Assembly: GCA_001632435.1 (NCBI GenBank)
Contig: KV423975.1
Location: 39,145-103,144, forward strand
Length of the DNA stretch: 64,000 nucleotides
Direction of reading: 5' to 3'
DNA from: Calocera cornea HHB12733
Lineage: Eukaryota > Basidiomycota > Dacrymycetes > Dacrymycetales > Dacrymycetaceae
Both the position numbers and the translations under genes were made by a program. Below are positions 22,744 to 34,231 of the stretch, piece after piece. The notes beneath the pieces are model-generated. The model was not told the DNA's origin, made no database searches, and was given only the letters and a program-made list of their open reading frames with translations. Every line of letters begins with the position of its first letter. Positions within the stretch are counted from its first letter, which is position 1.

Positions 22744-23616
22744 ATGTCGAGTGCTGAGAGCTGGCCATGTTGGGAGGACCCGGTTGTGATCGCCGCGCGC
22801 GACTTCTGTCTCAAAGTCGGCATGGAGCAGCCCCCATCCGACCGTTATGCTTGGGATAGGTGGAACATGGCTCACGTGCATACAATGTGTGTACCGCTCA
22901 CACTGGACTGCAGCAACCTTCTGACGATGCGAGTAGCCTGATGAACCGCCTTGAGGCGACGTACAAGAACGCATCGCACATCGCTGCGAACGACTATGCC
23001 ACATATTGGGCTGTCGCATACGCGGATGTTCACTTCGTGCTCGATCACCACGTCTCGGAAGAAGAGTTCTACTTCCCATGCTTAACGGGTGGCATCATGG
23101 AGCCGAATACAAAACAGCATGCGGTGCGCTTGATACCTGCGTATGGCGAACTTTGAATGACAGTGCTTCCAGGAGTTCGCCAAGCAAGTCGAGGACACAC
23201 TTATGTACCTAGGCACGGTTGATCCGTCGAAGCAGGACTCCCAGCCCTTCTCCGCTTCGGCATTCCGAGCGTCCATCGAAGTCTGGCTGCGCACTGGAGC
23301 CCAGCACATGCACGATGAGCTGACCACGCTTGAAGCCGAGAACCTGAAGCAAGCCGGTGTGACGTTGCAGCAGCTGGAGGACGCGATCAAGTCAGTCGCC
23401 AAGCACCGAGCCGAGACTGAGGACGTGCACGCCTTGCCTGCAATGATGTACGCCGATCCAGGCACCAAGTTCCCGAGCGACGCGCCGTGGTTCGTACCCA
23501 ACTTACTCGCACCAGCCATGGCGTACGCGACGGGGTTGGGGAGGATGAAGTACTATTGGAAAGCGAGGCGGTGGGAGACGACGGCGCCGAACGCGCACCC
23601 GCAATCTTTAAGTTAG
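22744..23616 (+). CDS. Hemerythrin-like HHE-domain protein
   Basis: Three exons (22744-22886, 22934-23123, 23173-23616) give 258 aa. Putative iron ligands lie in four helices: WNMAHVHT, VLDHHVSEEEFYFP, a central helix, and GAQHMHDELTTLE, matching the H...HxxxE...HxxxE pattern of hemerythrin-like four-helix bundles. A C-terminal extension of about 90 residues ends in basic sequence near KYYWKARRW. Family members bind a di-iron centre and oxygen, nitric oxide or serve iron sensing; the substrate here is not known. The first intron is 47 nt and its use removes an out-of-frame segment. No signal peptide, so probably cytosolic. Confidence 0.85.
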
Positions 23617-23999
23617 CGCCTTCATCGATACTGTACCTGTCTATTCATAAGCCAATGCTGTCCGTGTCACTAGAAATAGAAAACACTCTATCCCCCTCGC
23701 CAAGTTGCGCCTGTCGAGAGTTACGCGCTTCGAGTCGAGCGATGTACCGTCCCGGTTCTAGCACGGCTCGCTGTCCCCGCTGCTGTCAACAGTTACTGCT
23801 GTGCACCATGCGATGGAACACAAACTTCGGTGCATAAACGTTCCGCTCACGCACCGCATCAATGCATGGAAGTCATATCGGATCATAGCATTAACCCTAG
23901 ACTTTACGTAGTTTTGGTGCAATGCGAACCTCCGAAGAGAACCGAAGGCAGGAGCAGAAAGTATGCAACATCGACGACCTCAGCGCACCCTCAGACCCC
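23617..23999. other. Convergent 3' intergenic region
   Basis: Lies between the 3' ends of the hemerythrin-like gene and the uS2 gene; nothing coding seen. Confidence 0.5.
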
Positions 24000-24702
24000 T
24001 CACCAGGCAGCTCCCTGCTGGTCGTACGTCGCCGGCTCTGCAGCCCAGTCGGTTGCCGCCTGACCAGGCTCTGCAGACCAGTCTAGACCCGGCTCCTGCG
24101 CAATGCCGGCCGCCAGAGCAGGGTTGATACCTGTCGTACCGGCACCCTGCACATCCCAGTCCTGCAGACCGGGCTGCACAACATCCTCCGCACCAGCTGC
24201 AGCAGCGAGTGCCGCAGACTTGGCCGCAGCCTCATCAGCCTGCTGCTTCTCCACCTCCTCGGGATCGCGGTAGAAGAACATGTCGACCATAACGCTCCAG
24301 CCATCGGTAGTGCGGGGGACTGTTCCGCGAAGACGGAGGACCTCACGGCAAAGCATCCACCAGAGAAGACCGACAGCGTGGCGCGACTTGTTGTTGGTGG
24401 GGATGGCAATATCGACGAACTTGAGCGGGGCATCGGTGTCGCAGAAGGCAATGACGGGAATGTTAACATAGGACGCCTCACGGATGGCCTGGTGGTCCGT
24501 CCGCGGGTCGGTGACGACAATGATACGGGGCTCTTTGAACGAGCGGGTGATGTAGTTGGTGAAGTTACCGGGAGTGAAACGACCAGCGATCGCCTGCGCG
24601 CCGGTGCTAGCAGCAAACTTCAACACGGCACGCTGACCATACGGCCGCGAGGAGATGACGCAGATGTCGTTCGGGTTTTCGATGGCAGCGAGCACACGAG
24701 CG

Positions 24703-24733
<31 letters not shown>

Positions 24734-24934
24734 TGTTGATGATGTGAATGCCTACAATAACGTCAATATAGCGTCCGGCCAACGTCCTGGACGGTGCTCA
24801 CCGTCAACACGCCTCTTCCACACATACGGCGCCATCTGCTTGTCGCAGTTCTTAGAACCGATGTGGGCCTGGGCGGCCAGCATCATCTGGAGATCCTCAT
24901 CTGTCGCGCTGAGAGCAGATGGTAATTTTGACAT
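24000..24934 (-). CDS. RPS0: 40S ribosomal protein S0 (uS2)
   Basis: Two exons (24802-24934, 24000-24751) give 294 aa. It starts [19 protein letters not shown] and contains the uS2 signatures [41 protein letters not shown] [11 protein letters not shown] and [17 protein letters not shown]. The C-terminal acidic/Ala-Gln-rich tail with DW repeats (WDVQG, LDWSA, TDWAA) is usual for eukaryotic S0/RPSA. The protein sits at the head-body junction of the small subunit and is needed for late 20S rRNA maturation. Upstream sequence to 25412 probably includes a 5' UTR intron, which I cannot place. Confidence 0.97.
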
Positions 24935-25412
24935 GTCGGGCTCTAAGAAACAAGTCAGCAATGCTATTCTGTCGGATATTGTCATATACGGTCGCTGCGC
25001 AGTAGGGACGGTCGCTGCACGGCTGCAGTGCATCCATCCAATGGACACAACATCCATCCATCGCAATGATCTGGCCTCAAGCCAGACGTTCCACGTCACC
25101 TCCCCCAAGCCACTGCCCTCTGCAGCAAGAGCGAAAGAGCAATAATACTGACCAGAAGTTGTGTTGAGGACGACTCGGACGAGGAGGAGGACGACCTTGA
25201 CGCTCTCTCTCCAAAATTGCGGTTGCTTCACAAGGGTTGCTTCCGTTCATGTCCACTTCTCTGCTTCCGTTGGTGGCGGTGCTCTCCACCAGGCGACTCA
25301 TGCGCATGCCGATGCCGAGCCTGTAGCTGAAGTTTATATGTTCAAGTTACTACTCTACGAGTGCCTGCCTAACAATGCTACAACGGAAAGTGCAAAGTGT
25401 ATACAGTTTGGC
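24935..25412. other. uS2 promoter / DAAO 3' region
   Basis: Tandem minus-strand spacing between the uS2 start and the stop codon of the D-amino-acid oxidase gene; no conserved frame. Confidence 0.45.
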
Positions 25413-26785
25413 TCACTCCGACACCTTCAGATTGTCAACGCTGCATGTGACTTCAGCAGCGAAGCCCTCCTTCAGCAGTTTGACGGCTTCCATCGCGCTT
25501 CCCCAGGAGCTCTGATACCCTTGCCCACCGTGTCTGTGTCACCGCGTCAACCGCCAGACAAGGCTCTCCCAGTCACAAAGCTCACCCGTAGTTGTACACG
25601 ATGGGCACCTTCTTGCCTTCCGCGTTCGGTACCTCAACCACGTCTCTCGCCAAGCGCACGCCGCCCTTGCGGCCAGGCCTCAACCCGCATCCTGCCTCGA
25701 CGATGAGCGGTTTCAGGTCGTCAGCGGTCGGAGTGCGACCGGAGGCGAGTACTTCGGGAGGTGCGAGCTCCGGACACAGCTGGATCGCGCCCTCGAGGAT
25801 CTGATCGTGGGTTTCCTCGCGTGGCTTGGGGTACCAGTCGCCGTAGAGCCATGTCCCGCCAAGAATCACCTAAGCAACTTCAGCAACGGCGGCATCCCAG
25901 GCTCTCAGACCCGGACCCACATCACCGCAAGGTCTGGGGATGATGTAGCTTGACACCCCAGGTAGATGCTTTGAGCCCATACACTCCTTGATCCACGGCG
26001 CGTGGATCAACACAGTCTGTCCGCGGATGGGGAACACGTCTTCGTCCTCAACACCACCGAGCGTCCTCGCCCCGATGCCCGCGCAGATGACGAGCGCGTC
26101 TGGCTTTTCGCAGAAAGCTCCCTCGAGGACCTGGTTGATATGCTGCACCTGCGCGCGCACGACACGTCCGCCTCTGGTCAGGACCTGCGAGTACAGCCAA
26201 GGGAGGTACCGCCAGACGTCGAACGTCACAGATGTGAAGCACGTTCCGGATGTCGCGCCAAGACGCAGCTCATCGGGGCCAAGCTTACGATACTGCCAGG
26301 TATGTTAGTGGATCTGTATAACGGAGCGGCGGAAACCATACATCAGGCATTACACCATCGAGCGGGTCCGGCTTCTCCAACGGCTCATGGTAGTAATGGA
26401 TGATCGGGAGGCGCATGAACAACTTTGCAGTCGGGCTTCCTGGCTCCGACATCTTCCACACCACTTCAAACGTGTCCATATCGAGCTCTGCCGTCCCTCA
26501 GAACGACATCTACGCGCTACCAGCAAGGGCACTCACTGAATTGTCGCTTATCGTCGCCTGCCATGCTTGAGTGGTTCGCACCCGCAAAGTTGCTCGTGTA
26601 CCGGATGTCCCGGGGATCGCCTGGGAAGAGTTGGGCGATCACGACGACATCGTAGCCGGCGTCGAGGATCTTGATGGCAGTCGAGAGACCGACGACGCCT
26701 TGAAGGGCCGAGTCGCGTTAGTGCTCTGGCCAACCCACTTCTAAACAAACCACCTACCTGCTCCTAGCACTGCAACAGTTGGCAT
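25413..26785 (-). CDS. DAO1: D-amino-acid oxidase (FAD-dependent)
   Basis: Six exons (26758-26785, 26537-26698, 26342-26487, 25921-26292, 25586-25869, 25413-25533) give 370 aa, the usual length. The N-terminal FAD fold is VAVLGAGVVGLSTA; DIRYTSNFAGANH follows, then ALVICAGIGARTLGG, FPIRGQTVLI, the C-terminal RPGRKGGVRL with the substrate-binding Arg, and HGGQGYQSSWGSA. The enzyme oxidises D-amino acids to 2-oxo acids, ammonia and hydrogen peroxide, normally in peroxisomes. The C-terminus reads NLKVSE, so no canonical SKL-type peroxisomal signal is present. Exon 1 (28 nt) ends inside the GxGxxG motif. Confidence 0.93.
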
Positions 26786-27125
26786 TATGGTCGTTCTGTT
26801 GAAGAAGTGATAACCATGTCGGCCGATCCGCTATTGCGCACATGTCCATATCCGTCTATCAGCTCTTCCCCAGCCATTGCCGTTCAGTGACTCAGGCCGC
26901 AGTGGGCGCATATGGCGCTGTCGTTCCCCGGCACCGACGATAACCGCAGGGTCCTGTTCCGCACCAATCGGATGAGTCGTCGGGCGCTTGTTCACAGGCT
27001 CTTATTCCTGTGATCTCCCTACGTCCCGCAACAAGCAATAATATGCGAAACGATGTACGACAACCAACGATAGGCGCTGGTGCGCCAAAAACATGGTTGT
27101 ATTGTATTATTTATATGATGGAGCT
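26786..27125. other. Intergenic, DAAO promoter side
   Basis: 340 bp between the DAAO start and the stop of the upstream flavin monooxygenase on the same strand; nothing coding seen. Confidence 0.45.
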
Positions 27126-29113
27126 TTACTCGAGCACGCCCTCTCTGGGCATCAGCCCGTCCTCTATGGCCATGATCTGCAGCGTCAGGAAGCGAGAGTA
27201 GGACCTGGCAAGCTGGAAGTTCTGTAATCGAGACTCTCAGATCGGCCTTTCCGAAGTCTCGAGAAAGAGAACTTACGCCGCCCATGCACCAGAAGCACGG
27301 ATGTCCAGTACTCCTCCAAATGCCTTTGATCTCGCCCTCCGTATCGACGCCCCACACCTCGCTAGTCTGCCCTGCGATCTCTGACCCGAAGATCTTCTCG
27401 CAAGTGGTGTTCATCGTGTCGTAACCGGTTGCAAGCACAACCAAGTCAGCCGGAAGGACGACGCCGTCCTTAAACTTAACGCCTTCCTTGACGAATTCGT
27501 CGACTTCGACGCCCTGCTTCACCTTGATCTTGCCTTCGGCTATGAGGGAGCTACAACCGACATCAATGTAGTATCCCTATCTCATGTCATAAGCATGCGA
27601 CTGGCATATGAAGCGGAGATACATACACCGCCTCTTCGGTAATACTTGATGAACAATCCGCTGGTGTTCTTATCGACTTTGAACCCGGCTTTGGCCAGAC
27701 CATCATGTATGGGCTTGTCATCCTTGAGCAAGAGCGGCGCGACGGCCTGATGCATCTTCTCCAGTAGGAGAATGGGTGTCGAGATGTGGATGTAGTCTGC
27801 GTCCTCCACGAATGGACCGTTCTCGTCGTACATCCCCTCAAGCAATGTGTTCAATCCCGGGGAGCTGGTCAGCACTAGCGTCTCGCTCCTTTGCACCATC
27901 GTTACGTGCGCGCCGTTCTCATACAAGTCCTGCGCGATATCGTGTCCCGAGTTGCAGCAACCTACGATCACCACGTTCTTCCCTTTCCATTTCTCTCCCC
28001 CCTCATGACCCGAGGAGTGCACCAGCGTGCCATCGAAGGCATTCATGTTTCGGAATCGGGGAACGTTCGGTTCACCAGATGCGCCGGTTGCTTGTACGAC
28101 ATGTTTCGGGTGCAGTACGCGCTCGGTCCCGTCAGCCCGCCGAACTGGTACAGACCACGCGCCAGTCTGGCGGTCGTATGTGGTGCCGGGGAGGACCGTG
28201 CAACCAGTCCATACGTTCAGCTCCATCGCTTCAACATAGAGCTCGAACCAGTTTGCAAGCTTGTCTTTGGGGGTGAAGATCGGCCAGTTGGCGGGGTATG
28301 GCTGGTGGTGGTCAGTCAGCGGCGCTCGATCGAAGATAGATCAAAAAGACGAGCACACCAGATACGGGAAATGGTCAGCGTAGACTGGGTCGTGCAGCAC
28401 CAAGCTCTTGTACCTCTTCCGCCAGCTGTCACCCACTCGCTGGTGCTTCTCAACCAGCAAACAGCTTACGCCTCCCATCCCAAGCCGCGCAGCGACCATC
28501 AGCCCGCCCTGACCAGCGCCAACGACGACGACTGTGGGCTCCTCGTCAAGAAACTCGCGTTTCCTCTGGCGCCCGTCCAGCCAGTTCGTACGATTGGTTT
28601 CCGAGTGGTGCTGCGTCCCGAGCGGTCGGCGCAAGCCCGTGGGCGGTAGGTGCTTATCCAGCTCGTGCAGTCCCAGGAGGAGGGAATAGATCTTGAGCTC
28701 TCCCGAGGCATCCGGTTTCAGACGCATGACCCCGCGCCCATTGCCGATCCCGGGCAGCTGAAACACGACAAAGACGATGTGGAATGTCTCTCCGCCGCCG
28801 ATGAGGGATGCACCGGGGAGGATGTCCAGACCTTGCTCGAGCTTAAGGGCTTGAATCGTAGGGAAGGTACGGTTGACAAAGAAGGGTACAAGCTCGGCGG
28901 CAGGGACAGAGTGAAACTGCCATGAGGAGACAAGCAGACTGCAGAGATCGTGTCAGCGAATAGTGGTGAAGCGGAGAGGAGTGCGCACTCTCTGTACCAC
29001 CCATTTTCGAGGAATTGCTCAGCGAACAGCTGAGGATCCTTCTTCTCCAGCACGTTTCCCAGCTTGCTCACAAACTGCTCTACAGCTGCCTTGTCCTCAG
29101 CCATGGTCGCCAT
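27126..29113 (-). CDS. Flavin-containing monooxygenase with NTF2-like N-terminus, copy 1
   Basis: Five exons (28989-29113, 28359-28938, 27627-28301, 27277-27576, 27126-27221) give 591 aa. Residues ~1-160 resemble the NTF2-like domain that precedes this class in fungi. The FAD motif is VVVVGAGQGGLMVAARL, then GDSWRKRY and the VYADHFPYLPYPANWP block, NADPH motif VVIVGCCNSGHDIAQDL, and the FMO/YUCCA-like LATGYDTMN. It should oxygenate a soft nucleophile using FAD and NADPH; the substrate is unknown. The start at 29113 is chosen over 29104 because both are in frame and 29113 is first. A paralogue lies at 38922-41341 with four shared and eight additional introns. Confidence 0.92.
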
Positions 29114-29734
29114 CCTCACAAGGCGCGTTGAACGCCACGTATCTCACGCATGCTATCGGTTTATATAGCATTCCTGCTGCACCCGTGCTGTTCGCGACCG
29201 GTCGGTGTTCTTGGAGGGTCACGAGAGGGCGCGAGTTCGGCTGCCGTATCCGAAGTGGATTGCTTGCGCCAATAGGGGTAACGCGTCGGCGGAATATCCA
29301 CCCGGCCCTCACCGATGTACCTGGCCGAACTATAAAGGGCAGCGTGTAGGTGCGAATAGAACGCGAACATGTGCCAGCTACAAGATACCCATGGTTAGCG
29401 TCGGTTGACAATATCCGTCGATGATGATCGACTAGAGTTTATCAGCCATAAAACTTCTCAACTGGATGCGGCGCGTCCCCGACAGGCTATACGCTCCGCA
29501 TAGTTTATCTACTCTACAGGCCGATGCGATACATCTACACATAGGGCACGAACCTTTCCAGAGTTGCTTAAGGCCTAGCAACCATGACCAAAATCAAATC
29601 GTGGAGATGGACCTCACTTAGGGCACAAGCCATCAGCCTTGCCAGACGGCGTTACTAACAGGATACGTAAGTGCAACATTGTGCGTTCCCATAAAGGCAA
29701 AGAAAGGATACAACATAGTCGATTGGTTACATGC
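29114..29734. other. Intergenic, monooxygenase promoter
   Basis: Apart from the TATA box at 29160-29167, no feature recognised; the far end is 3' flank of the U2AF small-subunit gene. Confidence 0.45.
29160..29167 (-). promoter_or_regulatory. TATA box of flavin monooxygenase copy 1
   Basis: TATATAAA on the minus strand, about 50 nt upstream of the predicted start codon. Confidence 0.5.
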
Positions 29735-30603
29735 TCAGCGACCAGGTCTCCAGCGGTCTTCGCCAGTGGGGGCCCCACCGCCCGGCCTCCAGCGATCCTC
29801 GCCCGTCGCGCCTCCTCCTCCGCCCGGCCTCCACCTATCCTCTCCCGTGCTGCTCGGCGGGGCGGGTCTGTACCTGTCCTCGCCGGTACCCGCCCTTCCT
29901 GGGCTCCTGCTCCTCTCACGCTTGGTAGCGCTCGGCGGCTGCCATCCAGCACCCGCGACTGCGGTCGAGTTCTCCTTGCCCTGCATACGTCGCTCGAGTC
30001 GCTGGCTCGCGTCGAGAGACTTGACGAGGTCCTTGTTCGCGATACGCAGATGCATGAAGTTGCAGTATCCGCCGCGGTTACACTCGCCGTTCTCGTTCTG
30101 CCTACAGCAGGCCTCGCGGAAGTCGGTCACAGGCGAGAGCTCGGCGTACAGGGGGCGGCCCGCGTACCAGCGATCGTTGAGCGCGTCCACCGCCGCCTGA
30201 GCCTCTGCTTCCCACTCATATCGGGCGTAGACGTTACCGATCAGGTGGTCGCCGATGTTGTCGCAGACGTGGAGCTCGAGCAGGTGGCCGAACTTGGACA
30301 GCTCAATGTAAAGGTCCTCGTATAGCTGGTCGAAGTTGTCCTGCAGCTCCTGGCTGGATAGCTTGCAGTTCGGGTCATGCGCGGGGTTGTGGTAGACATT
30401 GTTGAGCAGGATAGTCTGCGAGAAAGGTGGCTTGATGTGCTTGCGAGAGCAACGGTCGCCGTGCCTGCACGCGCCGATCTGGGGAGTTCATGTCAGTATT
30501 GACTCATCCACAGTGACAGCTAGAAAGAACGTACCTTGTAGTAGAATGAACAGTTCACCCTGTCCTGCTCTGTGCCGAAGATGTTGGCCAAATGTGAAGC
30601 CAT
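29735..30603 (-). CDS. Splicing factor U2AF small subunit
   Basis: Two exons (30535-30603, 29735-30478) give 270 aa. The sequence starts [20 protein letters not shown] and carries the first CCCH zinc finger (C18, C27, C33, H37). An RRM-like UHM domain follows (about residues 45-145, with [12 protein letters not shown] and [20 protein letters not shown]), then the second CCCH finger [20 protein letters not shown]. The tail holds three to four repeats of [10 protein letters not shown] instead of the RS-rich tail of animals. This protein recognises the 3' splice-site AG with the large subunit. The zinc finger is split by the 56-nt intron. Divergent from ADA2. Confidence 0.96.
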
Positions 30604-31066
30604 TTTGAACACCGGGATGGAGAGATGAGCAGTGAGTAAGTAGTAAGCGCTGAAGCACTGCGCTTGCCAGAAAGTTGACTGTTGTGGCCCGCCGTCCCCA
30701 CCGCTTCTTATATACGCAGGGGCTGTGCACTCGCTTAGTCAGCCACTCAAAGCTTCCAGCAGCGTCTGGCAGCGCGCCGCCGCACTCAGGGTTGCCGCAC
30801 GGCTGGACACTTCCACACGACGACGAGCACGGCAATAACGACAGCGAGCTCGCATCGGCCGCGTCGACTGCAATCGCACCTCACTATATACCTACTGGAC
30901 GCACTGCTATCTGGGGAAGCGACGGCGATCGATTAGATTGTCCCTGGCCCGGATCCAAATTACTCCGGCACGCGTCCCTGACCTGTCCACCGTCAGCATC
31001 TCCCTACTCTCACGACCTCTTGGTCCCCAGCCATTCTCTATCTTTCTCTCTATCTGCTGGGCGACG
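30604..31066. promoter_or_regulatory. Divergent promoter region U2AF1/ADA2
   Basis: 463 bp between divergent start codons. A minus-strand TATATAAG lies at 30707-30714 and a plus-strand CTATATA at 30884-30890, one for each direction. Confidence 0.4.
30707..30714 (-). promoter_or_regulatory. TATA box of the U2AF small-subunit gene
   Basis: TATATAAG on the minus strand about 105 nt upstream of the ATG at 30603, within the 463-bp divergent region shared with ADA2. Confidence 0.5.
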
Positions 31067-33226
31067 ATGACCGTCTCCAAGTCGCGCAAGTCGCAGTCGA
31101 CCTCGAAAGAGGGGCAAGACCGCTACTCGTGCGATACATGCGACGCAGACATCACAAACTTCATCCGCATCAAGTGCGCAGCTGTGGGGTGCGAGGAGAT
31201 CGACCTGTGCCCAAAGTGCTTCTGCGAGGGAAGGGAGGTGGGGCCACATAAAGCGTGGCATGACTATAAGGTCATAGTGAGTGTGGGCAAGAATGGCAGT
31301 TGGAACGATACTGAGCTCGGTGCAGGACCAGCCGACTTACCCCATCTATGCGGAGGATTGGGGCGCCGATGAGTATGAACAACCATACCGCCCGTTCGAT
31401 CTGTACTAATCAAGGTACCAGGGAGCTCATGCTTCTGGAAGGCATCCTCGCATCTGGACTGGGTGACTGGCAAGGCGTCTCGGACAAGCTCTTCGGCCTC
31501 CGTTCCAAGGCCGACATCGAGAAGCACTACCGTGAAGTTTACCTCTCCTCCCCGACCTGGCCCCGTGTCGAGAAGCGCACCTTTCCCTTCTACAATAGGT
31601 CCGACTTCCTCGCGCAGAAGCGACGGCGGATCAAGCAGATGTCCGATGCCCCGCCTCCTCCACCGCCGCCGAAAGCGCCCACCTCCGGCCCTGCGAACCA
31701 CGAGATCACGGGCTACATGCCCGGCCGGCTGGAGTTCGAGCACGAGCTCGTACATGAGGCAGAAGAGGCTATTGCCGATCTGCACTTCGGGATCGTCCTG
31801 CAGTACGGCGGGGATGAGCAGCCCGAGGCGGAGGCGGAACCGGAGCCAGAGCCAGAGGAGACGGACGGGGACGGGGATGATGAGGATGGACCGCAGGAGG
31901 ATCCGGAGCCGCCTGAGCCGCCAATACAGACCGAGGAACCGGAAGAAGTGGAAGTGAAGCTCAGCTTGATCAAGGGGTACTATGATAAGCTGGACAAGCG
32001 GATCAGGGCGAAGCAGGTCGTCTTCCAGCGTGGGCTGCTGGATTACAAGAAGGTGCGTGGAGCGATCACACCGCATTGTGCAAGTCCTGACTCGACATTC
32101 AGCTACAGCTGGCGGAGAGGAAGCGGCCAAAGGAGGAGAGGGAGATGTACCAGCGACAAAAGCCGTTTGCGCGCGTGCAAACGGCCGAGGACTTCGAGGT
32201 GTTCGTAGACGGCCTCATGTGTAAGTGTCATTCGCACTGCCTGTCATTCTCGTATGCTGATTTCCTCTGCAGACGAGACGGCATTGAAGAAGCGAATCAT
32301 GGAATTGCAGCAGATGCGGCGAGAGGGTGTTGTCAGCACCGTCGACGTCGAGCGGTACGAGAAGGACAAGGCACAGCATGCGAGCCACCGCGCGTATGTC
32401 GACCGCGCGTACTCACAGTCCAAATCTGTGCGGAATTCGCTCGCGCCTGGAGATCGCGACAGCTTGCCCCCTATTGCGCGTGGAAGCCCTGCTGTGCCTG
32501 TTGCTCCAGGCATGCGGGTACGCAAGCCTCGTAAGTCGCCTTGTGCTTTCAGGCGTGACAGTTTTGAGTCTGACTGTGCGCTCAGCTCCTCCACTCAACC
32601 TCGCCAACGCCCACTCCATCCACCTCCTCACACCTGCCGAGCAAGTCTTCTGCAGTACAATGCGCATTCTGCCCAAACCGTTCTTGGGTATGAAGGAGGC
32701 GCTTGTACGCGAATTCGCCCGCCGGAACGGCAAGATGACACGGCGCGAGGCACGCGAGGTGCTGAAGATTGACGTCAACAAGGTTGGCCGGATATGGGAC
32801 TTCCTCAAGGACTGTGGGCTGCTCCAGCTAGCTAATGAGGAGCCTCCCGCCCCTCCGGCGCCAACCGCCGTCAAGTCGCCGGTCAAGTCGCCGTCCAAGC
32901 CGCCGTCTTCCGCTGTGAAGGCAGGTACATCTCTCACTCCTCCGCCTGGCGGACCCGGGCTAGTACGACCACCATCCGCTTTGGGCAACAAGCCTTTCGC
33001 GCCGTCACCGCTGAAGAACGCCTCGCACCCTAACCCTCCAACGCCTGCGTCAAACGGCTCACCACCGAAGTCGTTATTGGGGTCTTCTTTGGCACGACCT
33101 TCTTCTGCGCTGGGCAAGAAGCCGCCTTCCGGCACCGGACCGCCACTGTCACGAACACCATCTCATCAGTCGCTGAAGAATGGCACAGGTCGGCACAGTG
33201 TCAATGGGAGCAGCGGGGAGCAGTAG
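31067..33226 (+). CDS. ADA2: SAGA coactivator adaptor ADA2
   Basis: Six exons (31067-31276, 31326-31372, 31422-32052, 32103-32220, 32273-32530, 32586-33226) give 634 aa. A ZZ zinc finger (residues ~18-70; CDTCDADI...CPKCFCEG...H) is followed by a SANT domain (ELMLLEGILASGLGDWQGVSD), the ADA2 signature GYMPGRLEFEHELVHEAE, a Pro/Glu-rich acidic insertion, and a C-terminal SWIRM-like domain from LLTPAEQVFCSTMRILPKPF to VGRIWDFLKDCGLLQ (about 430-500). About 135 further residues are Pro/Ser-rich. ADA2 couples Gcn5 acetyltransferase to nucleosomes in SAGA. Longer than yeast Ada2 (434 aa) because of the insertion and tail. Confidence 0.95.
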
Positions 33227-33468
33227 CGGTTGCTATTTCATGGGGACGCTTGTTGTATTTGTAGAACTGGAATCGCCGATGGCCGACGCGTCGCTCGCAT
33301 ATCGAGAACAACTACTCGTCTTGCTTGAGATGCCCTCTTGGGCGGATAATAATACATTGTATTCCCCGCTTCTCATGTCTACTGTGGGGCCACACACGAA
33401 CGATCCTCCGTTAGGTTCCGGACGAAAGCAGGCGCAAAGGTCCTTCGCTTCTCCCTGCCTCCACGCAG

Positions 33469-34045
33469 CTAGTCGCCATACATCCTCTGGACACGCTTCA
33501 ATATTGAGTCTTTGGAGGGATCTGGTCATGACAATAAGCCCCAGTCTGAAAGGTAGCCGGGAACGACGCACCGTAAGGATGATCCTTAGACGGGATCTCC
33601 AGCACCGTCGGGAACGCGTCTTGGTACTTCTCGACAGTCAACCTTATCCTCTCAGCAATCTGGGTGGGGCATTCATGTCAGGGTTGAACAAGAAGAATAA
33701 GGGGATTGAACGCACATGCTGGTTGATCAGTAGGATCGCGATGTCTTTCCGCTCCGTGAACTCATTGAAGGCAGCTTCTATGGTCGATGTTTGCGTTTCT
33801 GTTGACACCGTCAGTCTCATGTCTGGCATATATGATGCCATAAGCACGCACTGCTATCAACAACCAAGAAGTTCTTCTTCTGGTGCGAGTTGATGTGCCC
33901 AATGCCGGCAAGGAGCAGGCCCGTTATCGAGTCCTACATCACCCGGGTGCGTCAGTCGGGCTATCTATGATTCTGACGCCGTGCGCACCTCGTCTCCAAT
34001 GACTGCAATCAGGATACGATCGGCATAGTTGGATGTCGAAGTCAT
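33469..34045 (-). CDS. VMA7: V-type ATPase subunit F
   Basis: Five exons (33989-34045, 33852-33933, 33716-33798, 33572-33659, 33469-33521) give 120 aa, the family length. Signatures: [54 protein letters not shown] and [16 protein letters not shown] near the C-terminus. Subunit F belongs to the central stalk of the vacuolar proton pump. Every intron is 50-56 nt. It converges on ADA2 (243 bp between stops) and diverges from the GH88/GH105-type gene with 186 bp between starts. Confidence 0.95.
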
Positions 34046-34231
34046 CGTGAAAGCCTGGTGGTGAAGATGTAGAGGCTATGGACAGAAGGCCCCGGCGTCG
34101 ATGGTCCCCAGTCCCGGAGCCGAAGTGAATTACAGCATCACAGCCACCTCTCAGGAGGCCCGCGTGCTTCTCTGATCACCCGACCATACACGCAGCATGT
34201 GCGCTTCGACAATGGTTAGAGTGGTATCACC

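Noticed and set aside
29639..30325. 228-codon plus-strand frame antisense to the U2AF small subunit
   Set aside because: Shadow of the GC-rich, repetitive [10 protein letters not shown] tail on the opposite strand.
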